From Cytophagaceae bacterium (lineage in GTDB: Bacteria; Bacteroidota; Bacteroidia; Cytophagales; JAIYAX01): 43,612 nt of DNA. The notes under the pieces are model-generated. The model was given only the letters and a program-made list of their open reading frames with translations. It was not told the origin of the DNA and made no database searches. Each line of letters opens with the position of its first letter. Positions within the stretch are counted from its first letter, which is position 1. Made by a program: the position numbers and the translations under genes. Where the stretch lies: contig JAIYAX010000003.1 in NCBI GenBank assembly GCA_027488815.1, positions 1 to 43,612 on the forward strand. The letters are read 5' to 3'. Shown one piece after another: positions 1 through 9,250 of this stretch.

Positions 1-1
1 C

Positions 2-67
2 TTCTTCAGTGTGTATGTGGAGGAGCAGGACAAGACCTTTACGGGTTGGGTGCAGCTCATCAAGTAG
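2..67 (+). CDS. 3' end of an unidentified protein-coding gene (partial)
   Basis: An open frame enters from the left edge and ends at TAG 65-67, giving only about 21 residues ending in GWVQLIK. A strong hairpin terminator follows 25-30 nt later, as expected for a real gene end. There is too little sequence to name a family, and no function is assigned. Confidence 0.55.
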   Translation, partial: FFSVYVEEQDKTFTGWVQLIK

Positions 68-90
68 CAAAAGCATATAACGAACAACAG

Positions 91-120
91 AAAAAGGGGA
101 GCTATTCGCTCCCTTTTTTT
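91..120 (+). terminator. Rho-independent terminator after the partial gene
   Basis: GGGAGC (97-102) pairs with GCTCCC (108-113) around the loop TATTC, flanked by an A-run and followed by seven T residues. It lies just ahead of rarA and should isolate rarA from the upstream gene. Confidence 0.85.
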
Positions 121-130
121 ATTTTTCCGT

Positions 131-1393
131 ATGGAATCAATTCCCTTAGCCGAACGAATGAGGCCCAGATCACTGGACACTTTTGTGGGTCAAAGCAAAC
201 TTGTGGGTGCAAACGGTTCATTAAGGAGGATGCTGGAGCAAAACCTGTTGCCTTCTATGATCTTTTGGGGGCCTCCAGGGGTAGGCAAAACTACGCTTGC
301 TGAAATTATTGCTGGCAAAATGGGTCTGGGCTTTATAGGGATGAGTGCAGTAAGCGCAGGGGTTAAGGATATCAAAGAGGTGATTGAAAAAGCCCGGCAA
401 TACGGAAAGATGGTTTTGTTCCTGGATGAAATTCACCGGTTTAATAAGTCCCAACAGGATTCATTACTTGGAGCAGTAGAGAAGGGTTATTTGACATTGA
501 TAGGTGCTACAACAGAAAACCCTTCATTCGAAGTGAATCATGCGCTATTGTCAAGAACTCAGGTGATGGTTTTTGAGGCACTTACACCTGCTGATTTAAT
601 GGACTTGCTTCAGCGTGCATTAGACGATGATGTTCTACTGTCTCCAAGAAAGCTCCAACTAAATGACAAAGGTCTGATCAGCACTCTTGCCGATGGTGAC
701 GCAAGAAAAGCCCTGAACCTGCTTGAGTTATGTGCAAATCAACTGGAAACCGGAAGCAATACCATAGATGAGGCTTTGGTTGCCAAAGTAGCAGGCCGTA
801 AAATGTCCAGGTTCGATGCATCCGGAGAGCAACACTTTGATATCATTTCTGCATTTATCAAGTCAATGCGGGGCAGTGACCCAAATGCGGCACTATACTG
901 GTTGGCCAGAATGATTGATGGTGGTGAAGACCCCCTTTTTATCGCCAGGCGAATGATCATTTTGGCTTCCGAAGACATCGGAAATGCAAACCCCAATGCG
1001 CTATTGCTTGCCCAGGCTTGCTTTCAGTCGGTGCATGCAGTAGGAATGCCTGAAGGGCGAATTGTTCTCGCTCAAACTGCCACTTACCTGGCATCATCAG
1101 TGAAAAGTAATGCTTCCTATATGGGTATAGAAAAGGCACTTGCCGAAGTTCAATCCTCTGGTGATCTTGGAGTCCCGCTTCATTTGAGAAATGCACCTAC
1201 CAGGCTTATGAAAGAACTTGGCTACAGCAAAGGATACCAGTATAGCCATGATTACCCGATGAACTTTAGTGAACAGGAGTATTTGCCTGAAGAAATCAGC
1301 GGGAAAGTGTTTTATAGCCCTGCTGATAGTGCTAAAGAACGTGAGATTCGGCAGTTTTTGAAACTTAGGTGGAAAGAGAAGTATGGATACTGA
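131..1393 (+). CDS. rarA: Replication-associated recombination protein A (RarA/MgsA AAA+ ATPase)
   Basis: Clamp-loader-like AAA+ ATPase of the RarA/MgsA/WRNIP1 family, which acts at stalled replication forks in the cytoplasm. The 420 residues match the usual family length. Visible motifs are the Walker A GPPGVGKT at residues 47-54, a Walker B region with LFLDEIHRFN near residue 100, and the sensor-like GATTENPSF shortly after it. The C-terminal half contains the conserved SEDIGNANP segment and ends in the family's C-terminal oligomerisation region. The start at ATG 131 gives the typical N-terminus with PLAERMRP. The gene follows a strong terminator and precedes sucD, which has its own promoter, so it is probably monocistronic. 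Assignment is firm. Confidence 0.95.
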   Translation: MESIPLAERMRPRSLDTFVGQSKLVGANGSLRRMLEQNLLPSMIFWGPPGVGKTTLAEIIAGKMGLGFIGMSAVSAGVKDIKEVIEKARQYGKMVLFLDEIHRFNKSQQDSLLGAVEKGYLTLIGATTENPSFEVNHALLSRTQVMVFEALTPADLMDLLQRALDDDVLLSPRKLQLNDKGLISTLADGDARKALNLLELCANQLETGSNTIDEALVAKVAGRKMSRFDASGEQHFDIISAFIKSMRGSDPNAALYWLARMIDGGEDPLFIARRMIILASEDIGNANPNALLLAQACFQSVHAVGMPEGRIVLAQTATYLASSVKSNASYMGIEKALAEVQSSGDLGVPLHLRNAPTRLMKELGYSKGYQYSHDYPMNFSEQEYLPEEISGKVFYSPADSAKEREIRQFLKLRWKEKYGY

Positions 1394-1402
1394 TGGAACA
1401 GA

Positions 1403-1433
1403 TTTGTAAAGCATCCATAATCGTCTATTTTTG
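1403..1433 (+). promoter_or_regulatory. Bacteroidota-type promoter of sucD
   Basis: TTTG at 1403-1406, a spacer of exactly 19 nt, then TATTTTTG at 1426-1433 match the Bacteroidota sigma-A consensus TTTG-N19-TANNTTTG at every defined position. A transcript starting about 5-7 nt downstream would leave a short leader before ATG 1455. This also rules out the alternative TTG start at 1431, which lies inside the -7 element. Confidence 0.85.
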
Positions 1434-1454
1434 CATGACTCTAAAAAAGATTTC

Positions 1455-2330
1455 ATGAGCGTTCTAGTGAACAAAAATTCTAAGGTGATCGTGCAGGGAT
1501 TTACCGGTACTGAGGGCACCTTTCATGCACAACAGATGATTGAGTATGGCACTCAGGTAGTTGGTGGAGTTACTCCCGGCAAGGGCGGCAGCACTCATCT
1601 TGATCGGCCGGTTTTCAATTCGGTAGCTGATGCCGTGAAGCAAGCAGGTGCCAATGTTTCCATCATTTTTGTTCCTCCCGCATTTGCTGCTGACGCCATC
1701 ATGGAAGCTGCTGATGCAGGTATCAAAGTTATCATAGCTATCACAGAGGGTATTCCTGTGAAGGACATGATGACCGCAAAGAACTACATCAAAGGCAAGG
1801 ATGTGGTTTTAATCGGCCCTAATTGCCCCGGAGTTATCACTCCTGAGGAGGCCAAAGTAGGTATCATGCCAGGGTTTGTATTTAAGAAAGGAAGAATTGG
1901 CATCGTTTCTAAGTCCGGGACACTGACTTATGAAGCAGCTGATCAGATCGTTAAAGCAGGGTTGGGTATTTCTACTGCAATTGGAATCGGTGGAGACCCC
2001 ATCATTGGAACACCTACCAAATATGCAGTAGAGATGCTGATGAATGATCCTGAAACCGATGCCATCGTCATGATAGGCGAGATTGGTGGTAACTACGAAG
2101 CAGAAGCTGCCAAGTATATCAAATCAATAGGCAATAAGAAACCTGTGGTTGGCTTTATTGCCGGACAAACAGCACCTGCGGGAAGAAGAATGGGTCATGC
2201 CGGTGCCATTATCGGTGGTGCAGATGATACAGCTGCAGCCAAAATGAAAATTATGAGAGAATGTGGCATTCATGTGGTTGAGTCTCCTGCCATGATTGGT
2301 GAAACTATGCTCAAAGCACTCAACAAGTAA
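1455..2330 (+). CDS. sucD: Succinate-CoA ligase (ADP-forming), alpha subunit
   Basis: The alpha subunit of succinyl-CoA synthetase binds CoA and carries the phosphohistidine intermediate of the TCA-cycle step succinyl-CoA to succinate with nucleotide triphosphate formation. The 291-residue product has the CoA-binding Rossmann region ([14 protein letters not shown] near residue 20), the GPNCPGVI segment and the active-site GHAGAI with H248 as the phosphorylated histidine. I chose ATG 1455 because it follows the promoter; an upstream in-frame TTG at 1431 would add eight residues but overlaps the promoter. The beta subunit gene sucC is not adjacent, which is common in Bacteroidota. A strong hairpin follows the stop codon. 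Confidence 0.96.
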   Translation: MSVLVNKNSKVIVQGFTGTEGTFHAQQMIEYGTQVVGGVTPGKGGSTHLDRPVFNSVADAVKQAGANVSIIFVPPAFAADAIMEAADAGIKVIIAITEGIPVKDMMTAKNYIKGKDVVLIGPNCPGVITPEEAKVGIMPGFVFKKGRIGIVSKSGTLTYEAADQIVKAGLGISTAIGIGGDPIIGTPTKYAVEMLMNDPETDAIVMIGEIGGNYEAEAAKYIKSIGNKKPVVGFIAGQTAPAGRRMGHAGAIIGGADDTAAAKMKIMRECGIHVVESPAMIGETMLKALNK

Positions 2331-2351
2331 AAGAAGAGATCTAATAAATTT

Positions 2352-2390
2352 AACCGGGGAGGGCAGTCAAATGTCCTCCCCGGTTTGCTT
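2352..2390. terminator. Bidirectional terminator between sucD and rny
   Basis: A perfect 11-bp stem pairs AACCGGGGAGG (2352-2362) with CCTCCCCGGTT (2375-2385), extendable by two more pairs. T-rich sequence follows on the plus side. It sits between two convergent genes and can serve both, though the T-tract on the minus side is weak. Confidence 0.8.
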
Positions 2391-2400
2391 TTAGGCAATT

Positions 2401-3960
2401 CTATTTAGCATAGTTGACCACACGCATTTCACGTATCACCGTTACTTTTATTTGGCCTGGGTACTGCATTTCTTTTTCTATTTTTTGAGAGATGTCAAAT
2501 GATAATTTACCAGCCACGTCATCGCTTACATTGTCGGAGTCAACAATTACCCTTAGTTCCCTTCCGGCCTGAATGGCGTAGCATTTGGTCACTCCATCAA
2601 AGGAAAGCGCAAGACTTTCGAGGTCTTTCAGACGTTTGATGTAAGAGTCAATAATTTCTCGTCTTGCTCCTGGTCTGGAGCCTGAAATCGCATCGCAAAC
2701 CTGTACGATCGGCGAGATAACAGAAGTCATTTCAATTTCATCATGGTGTGCCCCAATTGCGTTGCACACCTCAGGATGTTCTTTGTATTTTTTTGCCAAC
2801 TCCATTCCCAAAAGTGCATGAGGCAATTCCGGCTCATCAGGCACCACTTTGCCGATATCATGAAGCAGTCCTGCCCTCTTGGCCAGTTTCACGTTCAAGC
2901 CAAGTTCAGCGGCCATGGTAGCGCATAGTTTTGCTACTTCTTTGGAATGTTGCAGCAGATTTTGGCCATAGGAGGAGCGGTAGCGCATACGACCTACCAA
3001 TTTGATTAGCTCCGGATGCAAGCCATTGATGCCCAGATCAATGGAGGTACGTTCTCCAAGGTCCATAATTTCTTCTTCTATGCTTTTGCTCACTTTGGCG
3101 ACAACTTCTTCTATCCGGGCAGGGTGAATGCGTCCGTCTGTAACGAGCCTGTGTAGGGAAAGTCTGGCAATCTCACGCCTTACGGGGTCAAAGCCTGAGA
3201 TGACGACGGCTTCCGGGGTATCGTCTACAATGATTTCTACACCTGTGGCGGCTTCAAGTGCCCTGATGTTTCGACCTTCTCTCCCTATGATTTTACCTTT
3301 GATATCATCACTTTCAATATTGAAAATGGAAACACAGTTTTCAATGGCATGTTCGGTGGCAGTACGTTGAATAGTATCGATGACTACTTTTCTGGCCTGG
3401 CGGGTGGCAGACATTCTGGCTTCATCCAAAATGTCCTTTACCATTCCTGAGGATTTTGCTCTGGCTTCATCTTCAATGGCTTGCATGAGCTGATTTCTGG
3501 CCTCCTCGGCGCTCAGGTGAGCTATCTTTTCAAGATTTGAGACTTGCGTCAGCCTCATCTTTTCCACATCTTCCTTCCGTTTGTTTATGATCTCGATTTG
3601 CGCATTGAGGTTTTCTCTCAGGCTATCCATCTCGGCCTCTTTGCGATTGAGAAGTTCCACCTGTTTATTGATTTGGCCCTCCCTTGATTTTACCTTGTTT
3701 TCGGCTTGTAAAATGAAGTTCTTCTTCTTGTTGCTTTCCTCTTCAAACTCTGCCTTGAGTTTCAAGTATTTCTCTTTGGCTTCGAGTATCCTGTCTTTTT
3801 TGAAGTTTTCAGCATTCAACTCAGCCTCTTTGAGGATCAGTTTGGCTTTCTCCCGGGCTTCTTTCTCATACTTTTTTAGGGTGTTTTTCAATAAAAATCG
3901 ACCCCCTGCTAAACCTGCGATTAAGCAACCTATGCCTGTGATGATTATTGCGATCAACAT
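2401..3960 (-). CDS. rny: Ribonuclease Y (membrane-anchored endoribonuclease)
   Basis: RNase Y is an inner-membrane endoribonuclease that starts mRNA decay. The 519-residue length is typical. In order it shows one N-terminal membrane segment (residues 2-24), a long charged coiled coil to about residue 190, a KH RNA-binding domain with the GREGRNIR loop near residue 230, and an HD domain with H367-D368 in HDIGK followed by AHHDE. All metal-binding HD residues I can recognise are present. It lies 68 nt downstream of zapA on the same strand and is probably the last gene of the pheT - coiled coil - zapA - rny run. A bidirectional terminator follows. Confidence 0.96.
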   Translation of the reverse strand: MLIAIIITGIGCLIAGLAGGRFLLKNTLKKYEKEAREKAKLILKEAELNAENFKKDRILEAKEKYLKLKAEFEEESNKKKNFILQAENKVKSREGQINKQVELLNRKEAEMDSLRENLNAQIEIINKRKEDVEKMRLTQVSNLEKIAHLSAEEARNQLMQAIEDEARAKSSGMVKDILDEARMSATRQARKVVIDTIQRTATEHAIENCVSIFNIESDDIKGKIIGREGRNIRALEAATGVEIIVDDTPEAVVISGFDPVRREIARLSLHRLVTDGRIHPARIEEVVAKVSKSIEEEIMDLGERTSIDLGINGLHPELIKLVGRMRYRSSYGQNLLQHSKEVAKLCATMAAELGLNVKLAKRAGLLHDIGKVVPDEPELPHALLGMELAKKYKEHPEVCNAIGAHHDEIEMTSVISPIVQVCDAISGSRPGARREIIDSYIKRLKDLESLALSFDGVTKCYAIQAGRELRVIVDSDNVSDDVAGKLSFDISQKIEKEMQYPGQIKVTVIREMRVVNYAK

Positions 3961-4028
3961 TTTCGGTTCATTTGATTTGGGTTAAATCAAAAACCGTCAG
4001 GATCTATCGAAAATGCTTGGGCTTGATA

Positions 4029-4319
4029 TCAACTTTTTTGAACCTGATCCAACAAGTGATGGAGGTGTTTAAGGCGTTCCACCTGTTGTTGGTTGTCCTC
4101 TTCGGCACCCTGGCTTAATTTCAAATTTTCCATGGTGCAATCAAATGCAACCAGAGCCAACAAGTCTACTTTGTCATTTAAGCCAAACTGTTCACGATAG
4201 CTTTTCATTCGCTCGTTGAGCAGTCTGCCTGCCTGGCGTACGTTATGTTCATCCTGAGCTTCTACTTTCAGAGGGTATTCCCGGTCACCAATTTTGATTT
4301 TGATGGAAAGCAGTCCCAA
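4029..4319 (-). CDS. zapA: Cell division protein ZapA
   Basis: ZapA is a small cytoplasmic protein that binds and cross-links FtsZ filaments at mid-cell. The 96-residue product has the family layout: an N-terminal beta-rich head with IKIGDREYPL near residues 9-18 and a C-terminal coiled-coil helix. It is 7 nt from the upstream coiled-coil gene, which implies co-transcription. The pairing with rny and pheT is a recurrent Bacteroidota arrangement, from memory. Confidence 0.88.
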   Translation of the reverse strand: MGLLSIKIKIGDREYPLKVEAQDEHNVRQAGRLLNERMKSYREQFGLNDKVDLLALVAFDCTMENLKLSQGAEEDNQQQVERLKHLHHLLDQVQKS

Positions 4320-4326
4320 GTTTTAT

Positions 4327-4623
4327 TCAGGTATTGTTGATATGCTTAATGCACTTGTCGATGACCCTCAGGTAACCATCTAGCTTACTTTTTAACTGCT
4401 CGCTTTCCGTGTTACGCTCGGTCAATGACGTGACAATGTTATTCATTTTTTCCCGATTTCGGAAATGGTTGTTTTCCTCCCTTAAAAGCTCATTTTGGTG
4501 CAGAACAGTGGCCATTTCTTCCCGCAGGGCTTCCAGATCTGAACGAAGCACCTGATGCGATTGGATAAGCTGTTTCAATCGTTGTTCGAAAAGCAAGAAA
4601 TCATCTGTTGCTTTTTGCTGCAT
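4327..4623 (-). CDS. Small coiled-coil protein upstream of zapA
   Basis: The 98-residue cytoplasmic protein is almost entirely heptad-like helix rich in Glu, Leu, Asn and Arg (for example LREEMATVLHQNELLREE). It has no signal peptide or membrane segment. It sits between pheT (1 nt gap) and zapA (7 nt gap), so the three genes are surely co-transcribed. Its position and coiled-coil character suggest a division-associated partner of ZapA, analogous to ZapB, but this rests on context only. I do not recognise a named family. Confidence 0.8.
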   Translation of the reverse strand: MQQKATDDFLLFEQRLKQLIQSHQVLRSDLEALREEMATVLHQNELLREENNHFRNREKMNNIVTSLTERNTESEQLKSKLDGYLRVIDKCIKHINNT

Positions 4624-4624
4624 C

Positions 4625-7033
4625 CTACCTTCTGATTAATGCCCCTAATTCTGTTTCGTAATGCTTGATGAGTTTTTCCATTAACTGATCCGTTCGTTCA
4701 TCAGTCAGTGTTTTTTCCTTGTCTGACAGGGTAAAGCTGACACTGTAGGATTTTTTACCCACGGGCAGTGGGGCTCCTTCAAAAATATTGAAAACATGCA
4801 CATTGCGGATAAGATGCACATCCAGGTTATAAGCTATCTTTTCTATAGCTCTAAACTGAATGCTTTTGTCAATCACCAGGGATAAATCTCTGCGTACTTC
4901 AGGAAACTTATCTGGTTCCTGAATTTTATCAACTCTTTTGATGGCATTCCATAATGTATTCCAGTTCAGTTCGGCATACCAAACCTCCTGCTTGATGTCC
5001 ATAGCCTTAAGCAAAGATTTCCGCACACGACCCACCCACCCGATCCAATGATCGCCGGCATATATGCCTTGTGAAGCAGACAAGAGCTTGTTTTCTATAG
5101 GTCTGAATGTAAATGACTTGTAGCCACATGAACTGGCCAAAACTTGAATAAGCCCCGCCAGATGATAGAAATCAACTTCTTTGGAATCGGCTTGCCAACT
5201 TTCAACCGGATATTTCCCTGTTGTGAGTAGGCTTAAATGCATTTCTTCTTCGAACTTATCATCCTTTCGTCGGTAAACAGTTCCCCACTCGAAAAGACGA
5301 AGATCTTTCTGACGACGGTTGATGTTATAAGCAGCAGCTTCGAGGCTATGGTAAATCAGATTTGGCCTGAGCACATTCAGTTCTTCGCTGAGTGGATTTA
5401 CGATACGAACCCATTCGTTTTGGTTTTCGGGCTCAAACTTTTCAAGCAAATGTGTGCTCAGCAATGAGTTGGTCATTATTTCATTGCAACCATTTGCGGC
5501 CAGCTTATCGGCAAGGTTGTTCTTTAGGGCCTCAGGGTCCGGTTTTTCAAATGAAGATAAATAGGGTGTTCCTATTCCGGCGGACAGTGGCACCTGGTCA
5601 AAACCCACCATCCGAAGTAGTTCTTCAGCCAGATCGGCAGGGCCATGAACATCTGTGCGTCTCAGCGGCACCGAAACTTCCCATAATTCCCCTTGTTGTG
5701 ATACTTTAAAGCCTAAAGCTTGGAGGATGTTTATTGCTCTATCTTTTTCTATTTGAATTCCCAGAAAGGAATGTAATTTCTCAAAGTTCAGCTGGATGAG
5801 CTTTGGACTCAACGGTTGGGGATAAATATCGAAGAGCTCAGATGCAGGGCTTGCTCCGGCCAGTTCCTGTATCCAGTATACAGCTAAAAGCAATGCGGGA
5901 ATGGTGTTTTCGACGTCTGTGCCACGCTCAAAGCGGAACGATGCATCCGTCTTCAATCCCTGTCGCTGACTTGTTTTACGGACTTCTGTTGGGTGAAAAC
6001 AAGCACTCTCCAAAAATACTGTCCTTGTGTTCTCATCTATGCCGCTATTTTTGCCGCCAAAAAGACCTGCAAAGCAGATGGGTTTTTCCGAGTCAAAAAT
6101 CATGAGGTCTTCGGCATTCAGCTTTCTATCAACTCCATCCAACGTGGTGAATTGAAGATGATTACCTGCTTTGTTTACTATGATTTGATCACCTGCGAGT
6201 TTATCAAAATCAAAAGCATGCAAAGGCTGTCCCAGACCATGAAGAACATAGTTTGTCACATCGACCACATTGTTAATTGGACTTAGGCCAACGCTCCTCA
6301 GCCTCTGCTGAAGCCAGGCCGGCGACTCGGCAATCTTTACCTGCTCCAGTAGAATTCCACTATACCTGTAGCAAAGTGACGGGTCAGCAATGCTTACCCT
6401 GATCGTTCTTTTATTCGAAACCTTGGGTAAGTCATGTTTTGGCAAGCGTATGGGCTGATGAAGTAAAGCAGCGAGGTCAAAGGCCACACCTAAGTGGGAG
6501 GCAGCATCCCCTCTGTTGGGCGTAAGGCCTATTTCGAAAACGTTATCCTGACTTAGCGATAAAGCCAGTGATGCAGGAGTTCCGGGCATGTGGTCAGTAT
6601 TTAATACCAAAATGCCATCATGTGAAGATCCAATACCCAGTTCATCTTCAGCGCAAATCATGCCTTCAGAGCTAATACCTCTGATTTTGGCATGTCCAAT
6701 TTTCATTGTTTCTCCCTGAAAAGGATATAAGGAGGTACCGGGCAGTGCAACGATCACTTTTTGGCCAGCAGCAACATTGGAAGCCCCGCAAACAATAGTA
6801 GCAGGTTCCTTTTTTCCTACATCTACAGTCGTAACCTTGAGTCGATCAGCATCGGGATGAGGATTACAAGTCAGTACATGACCTACAACGCATCCTTCCA
6901 ATGATCCTTTGACCTGCTCAAAAAGCTCCACGTGCTCCACTTCAAGGCCGACCTGGGTTAGCATTCGGGCAGTTTCAGCAGGAGATGGCAGGGGAGAAAT
7001 GAAATCCTGTAGCCAGGAGTAAGCTATTCGCAT
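4625..7033 (-). CDS. pheT: Phenylalanine-tRNA ligase beta subunit
   Basis: This is the large subunit of the heterotetrameric PheRS that charges tRNA-Phe. The 802 residues are the usual bacterial length. Recognisable parts are the N-terminal segment MRIAYSWLQDF, a tRNA-binding OB-fold domain (about residues 40-150), the B3/B4 region carrying the editing site, the B5 domain around residues 400-470, a catalytic-like core, and a C-terminal ferredoxin-like anticodon-binding domain with KFPEVRRDLSLV near residue 715. The alpha subunit gene pheS is not adjacent. The gene heads a minus-strand run through zapA to rny. A perfect -7 element lies just upstream. Confidence 0.97.
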   Translation of the reverse strand: MRIAYSWLQDFISPLPSPAETARMLTQVGLEVEHVELFEQVKGSLEGCVVGHVLTCNPHPDADRLKVTTVDVGKKEPATIVCGASNVAAGQKVIVALPGTSLYPFQGETMKIGHAKIRGISSEGMICAEDELGIGSSHDGILVLNTDHMPGTPASLALSLSQDNVFEIGLTPNRGDAASHLGVAFDLAALLHQPIRLPKHDLPKVSNKRTIRVSIADPSLCYRYSGILLEQVKIAESPAWLQQRLRSVGLSPINNVVDVTNYVLHGLGQPLHAFDFDKLAGDQIIVNKAGNHLQFTTLDGVDRKLNAEDLMIFDSEKPICFAGLFGGKNSGIDENTRTVFLESACFHPTEVRKTSQRQGLKTDASFRFERGTDVENTIPALLLAVYWIQELAGASPASELFDIYPQPLSPKLIQLNFEKLHSFLGIQIEKDRAINILQALGFKVSQQGELWEVSVPLRRTDVHGPADLAEELLRMVGFDQVPLSAGIGTPYLSSFEKPDPEALKNNLADKLAANGCNEIMTNSLLSTHLLEKFEPENQNEWVRIVNPLSEELNVLRPNLIYHSLEAAAYNINRRQKDLRLFEWGTVYRRKDDKFEEEMHLSLLTTGKYPVESWQADSKEVDFYHLAGLIQVLASSCGYKSFTFRPIENKLLSASQGIYAGDHWIGWVGRVRKSLLKAMDIKQEVWYAELNWNTLWNAIKRVDKIQEPDKFPEVRRDLSLVIDKSIQFRAIEKIAYNLDVHLIRNVHVFNIFEGAPLPVGKKSYSVSFTLSDKEKTLTDERTDQLMEKLIKHYETELGALIRR

Positions 7034-7050
7034 GTTAGTTCAGAATAGGG

Positions 7051-7058
7051 CAAAAGTA
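7051..7058 (-). promoter_or_regulatory. -7 element of a probable pheT promoter
   Basis: Read on the minus strand this is TACTTTTG, a full match to TANNTTTG, 18 nt before the pheT start codon. I see no good TTTG -33 element at the usual spacing, so the call rests on the -7 box and its position. Confidence 0.5.
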
Positions 7059-7074
7059 ATCAATAGTCCCGATG

Positions 7075-7695
7075 TCAGTTTGCTTTGGCGGGCATCAGTT
7101 CCCCAGCTAAAATCGGAATATTCAGCCTGTTTTTGAGAGGAGGTACAGGGCATACATACTTTTTGTTGTAAGCACAGTAAGGCTGGTAACATAAATTAAA
7201 GTCAATGTTCAAGGGTTTCTCCTGTAGGTCTATTTCAAGATATCGCCCCCCACCATAAGTCAGGCTGTCATTGGTGAGATCAAAAAATGGAACAAACAGC
7301 CGGTCGTCCTGTTTGTCATCGATCCGCTTAAATGCCATCAATTTGAACTCTTCCCCTCTGAATGAAAAAAGTAAGTCTCCTGCATGAATAAATGGTTCAG
7401 ACAGTCCATCGGTCATTTTCATAAGCAAAGTGCCTGAGTTATCGCTTTTTTCAGAAAAGCGAACCGGTAGCCGATAGTTTAGGTCAGGGCTGAAATAGCT
7501 CAGTTGCTTAAAAGTGTTCCGGTCTTGAATCGGGCTTTGAGGATCGTTTTTGAAGAACAAGTCTTTTTCAGCCCTCATCCTGATCAGCTCGTCCACGTAC
7601 TTTCGTTCGTTGTTTTCGCTGAATACTTGAAACAGTATGGTTGCACAAACCAGTAACACCAGGAGAATTAAAACGATTGTTCGTGAATTGCGCAT
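7075..7695 (-). CDS. DUF1684 family protein, membrane-anchored
   Basis: The 206-residue protein starts with one hydrophobic segment (about residues 7-26) that could be a signal anchor, so the body is probably periplasmic. The C-terminal half carries the DUF1684 hallmarks: GGGRYLEIDL, then NLCYQPYCAYN and CPVPPLKNRLNIPILAGE. The molecular function of DUF1684 proteins is unknown to me. It follows radC by 5 nt and is probably co-transcribed with it; pheT begins 41 nt further on with its own likely promoter. Confidence 0.85.
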   Translation of the reverse strand: MRNSRTIVLILLVLLVCATILFQVFSENNERKYVDELIRMRAEKDLFFKNDPQSPIQDRNTFKQLSYFSPDLNYRLPVRFSEKSDNSGTLLMKMTDGLSEPFIHAGDLLFSFRGEEFKLMAFKRIDDKQDDRLFVPFFDLTNDSLTYGGGRYLEIDLQEKPLNIDFNLCYQPYCAYNKKYVCPVPPLKNRLNIPILAGELMPAKAN

Positions 7696-7700
7696 AGACC

Positions 7701-8405
7701 TTAGAGTTTGCCTTCGTCAGCGAAACTAAAGTATCCCTGATTTGCAAATATAACGTGATCGAGGAGTTGAATGTCCAAAAGCCCGGCACCATCCTGAAGC
7801 TTTTTAGTGATTTTGAGGTCTTCGGAGCTGGGTTGAAGCTGCCCCGATGGGTGATTGTGAACCAGAATAATTCCGGATGCTGATTGCTCCAATGCTTTGG
7901 CAAAAATGACTTTGGGATCAACAATTGTTGAGCTAATACCTCCTGTGGAGATATGACTTTTGTCAAGCACCTGATTGGCCCGGTTGAGCAGTATAACCCA
8001 AAACTCTTCCTGTAAGCGGTCAAGCAGGTAGGGCTTCATTAACTCATAGACATCTTGAGATGATTTGATGACCTCCAGTTGGGCATGAGCCTCTTCTTTT
8101 CTTCTACGACCAAGCTCCATCGCTGCCACAATGGTAATGGCTTTAGCAAGGCCTATGCCTTTGGTTTTTGTGAGCTCTTTAACGCTCTTTTTTGCCAGCT
8201 CATGCAGGTTATTGCCGGACTTGGCCATTAGTTCCCTTCCTAAATCGACAGCCGTCATGTTGCGGGTACCCGAGCCCAGCAAAATGCCAATCAACTCTGC
8301 CTCCGAAAGCGATCTTGGGCCTTTGGCTAATAGCTTCTCCCTGGGCTTGTCATCATCTGCCCAACTTCTCAGGTTTCTTTTCTCGGTTGTATCTGCCGAA
8401 CTCAT
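7701..8405 (-). CDS. radC: RadC family JAB-domain protein
   Basis: RadC proteins combine an N-terminal helix-hairpin-helix region with a JAB1/MPN metalloprotease-like domain. Their cellular role is unsettled despite the old DNA-repair name. The 234 residues include KTKGIGLAKA (HhH, about residues 80-90) and the JAMM motif HNHPSG with H183 and H185 and D196 completing the metal site. The motif is intact. The gene is divergent from the DUF6090 gene across a 92-nt gap and leads a two-gene unit with the DUF1684 gene. Confidence 0.93.
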   Translation of the reverse strand: MSSADTTEKRNLRSWADDDKPREKLLAKGPRSLSEAELIGILLGSGTRNMTAVDLGRELMAKSGNNLHELAKKSVKELTKTKGIGLAKAITIVAAMELGRRRKEEAHAQLEVIKSSQDVYELMKPYLLDRLQEEFWVILLNRANQVLDKSHISTGGISSTIVDPKVIFAKALEQSASGIILVHNHPSGQLQPSSEDLKITKKLQDGAGLLDIQLLDHVIFANQGYFSFADEGKL

Positions 8406-8497
8406 TGTACAAATTAAACCAGTTATGGGCAGAAAAGATCGGCAACCGACCGGTATAATTCATCAGAATGATAAATTAGGGCTTTAATTAATAATGA

Positions 8498-9250
8498 ATG
8501 GAAACAGAAAATTCATCTTTAGGTCAATCTCAGGACTCGGTTCAGGTTAAAAAAATACCTCGACTGCATATCAACAAACGTAGGGTTAGCCAGAAGCTGG
8601 TGTATATTGTGATTGAGATATTAATTATTGTGGTAGCGGTCAATCTGAGTGTCTGGCTCAACAATAAGAACAACCAGCGAAATGAAGACAAACAAGCTAT
8701 AGTGTTCTTAAGTGGCCTGAAAAATGATTTACGGGAAGAACTTATTGAGATTGAAGAGAGCTTGCAGTTTTATAGAAAGGCTAATAAGGCCTATGCCTAC
8801 CTGAGTGATCTTGATCGAAAAGGCAAAGTTGACTCTGACACTTTTAGGACGGCATTTGAAATAGTTGGTATAAGTTCATGGCTTTTGCCCAATAAAAGTC
8901 GATATGAAGGATTTAAACAAAGTGGAAAATTACCTTTTATCAGAGATGATAGTTTACAAAATCAGATTCTTTACTATTTTGAAGATGTGATTCCTTCTCT
9001 GGGACTTTCAGAAGAAAGCTGGATTAGTAATCATAGGAAACTTCAAGCTTATTTAGTTGAAAATCTGGTTAGCTACCCTGATGGAAGTAATAATTCTATT
9101 GAACTTATTAAACAAGCAAAAGCAAAAAACCTTTGCCGGAGTTTAATACCCTGGGACCAACTTTTTAAACGCTATGAGTTGACTAAACAAACAGCAAAAA
9201 ACATTCAAATCAGAATTGAGAAAATCGAAAAAACAGGATTTGAAGACTAG
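8498..9250 (+). CDS. DUF6090-like membrane protein
   Basis: The 250-residue protein has a basic N-terminal stretch, a single membrane segment around residues 34-50 (VYIVIEILIIVVAVNLSVWL), the motif NNKNNQRNEDKQAI directly after it, and a long helical, probably periplasmic, domain. The order of a lone helix, an Asn/Arg-rich stretch and a helical bundle resembles the DUF6090 family common in Bacteroidota. Function is unknown. Its stop codon overlaps the stop of the convergent cyclic-nucleotide-binding gene by 3 nt. Lower GC than its neighbours may indicate accessory status. Confidence 0.7.
   Translation: METENSSLGQSQDSVQVKKIPRLHINKRRVSQKLVYIVIEILIIVVAVNLSVWLNNKNNQRNEDKQAIVFLSGLKNDLREELIEIEESLQFYRKANKAYAYLSDLDRKGKVDSDTFRTAFEIVGISSWLLPNKSRYEGFKQSGKLPFIRDDSLQNQILYYFEDVIPSLGLSEESWISNHRKLQAYLVENLVSYPDGSNNSIELIKQAKAKNLCRSLIPWDQLFKRYELTKQTAKNIQIRIEKIEKTGFED

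Noticed and set aside
1097-1519. 140-residue minus-strand open frame across the rarA-sucD junction
   Set aside because: It is antisense to two certain genes, covers the sucD promoter and has no recognisable domain.
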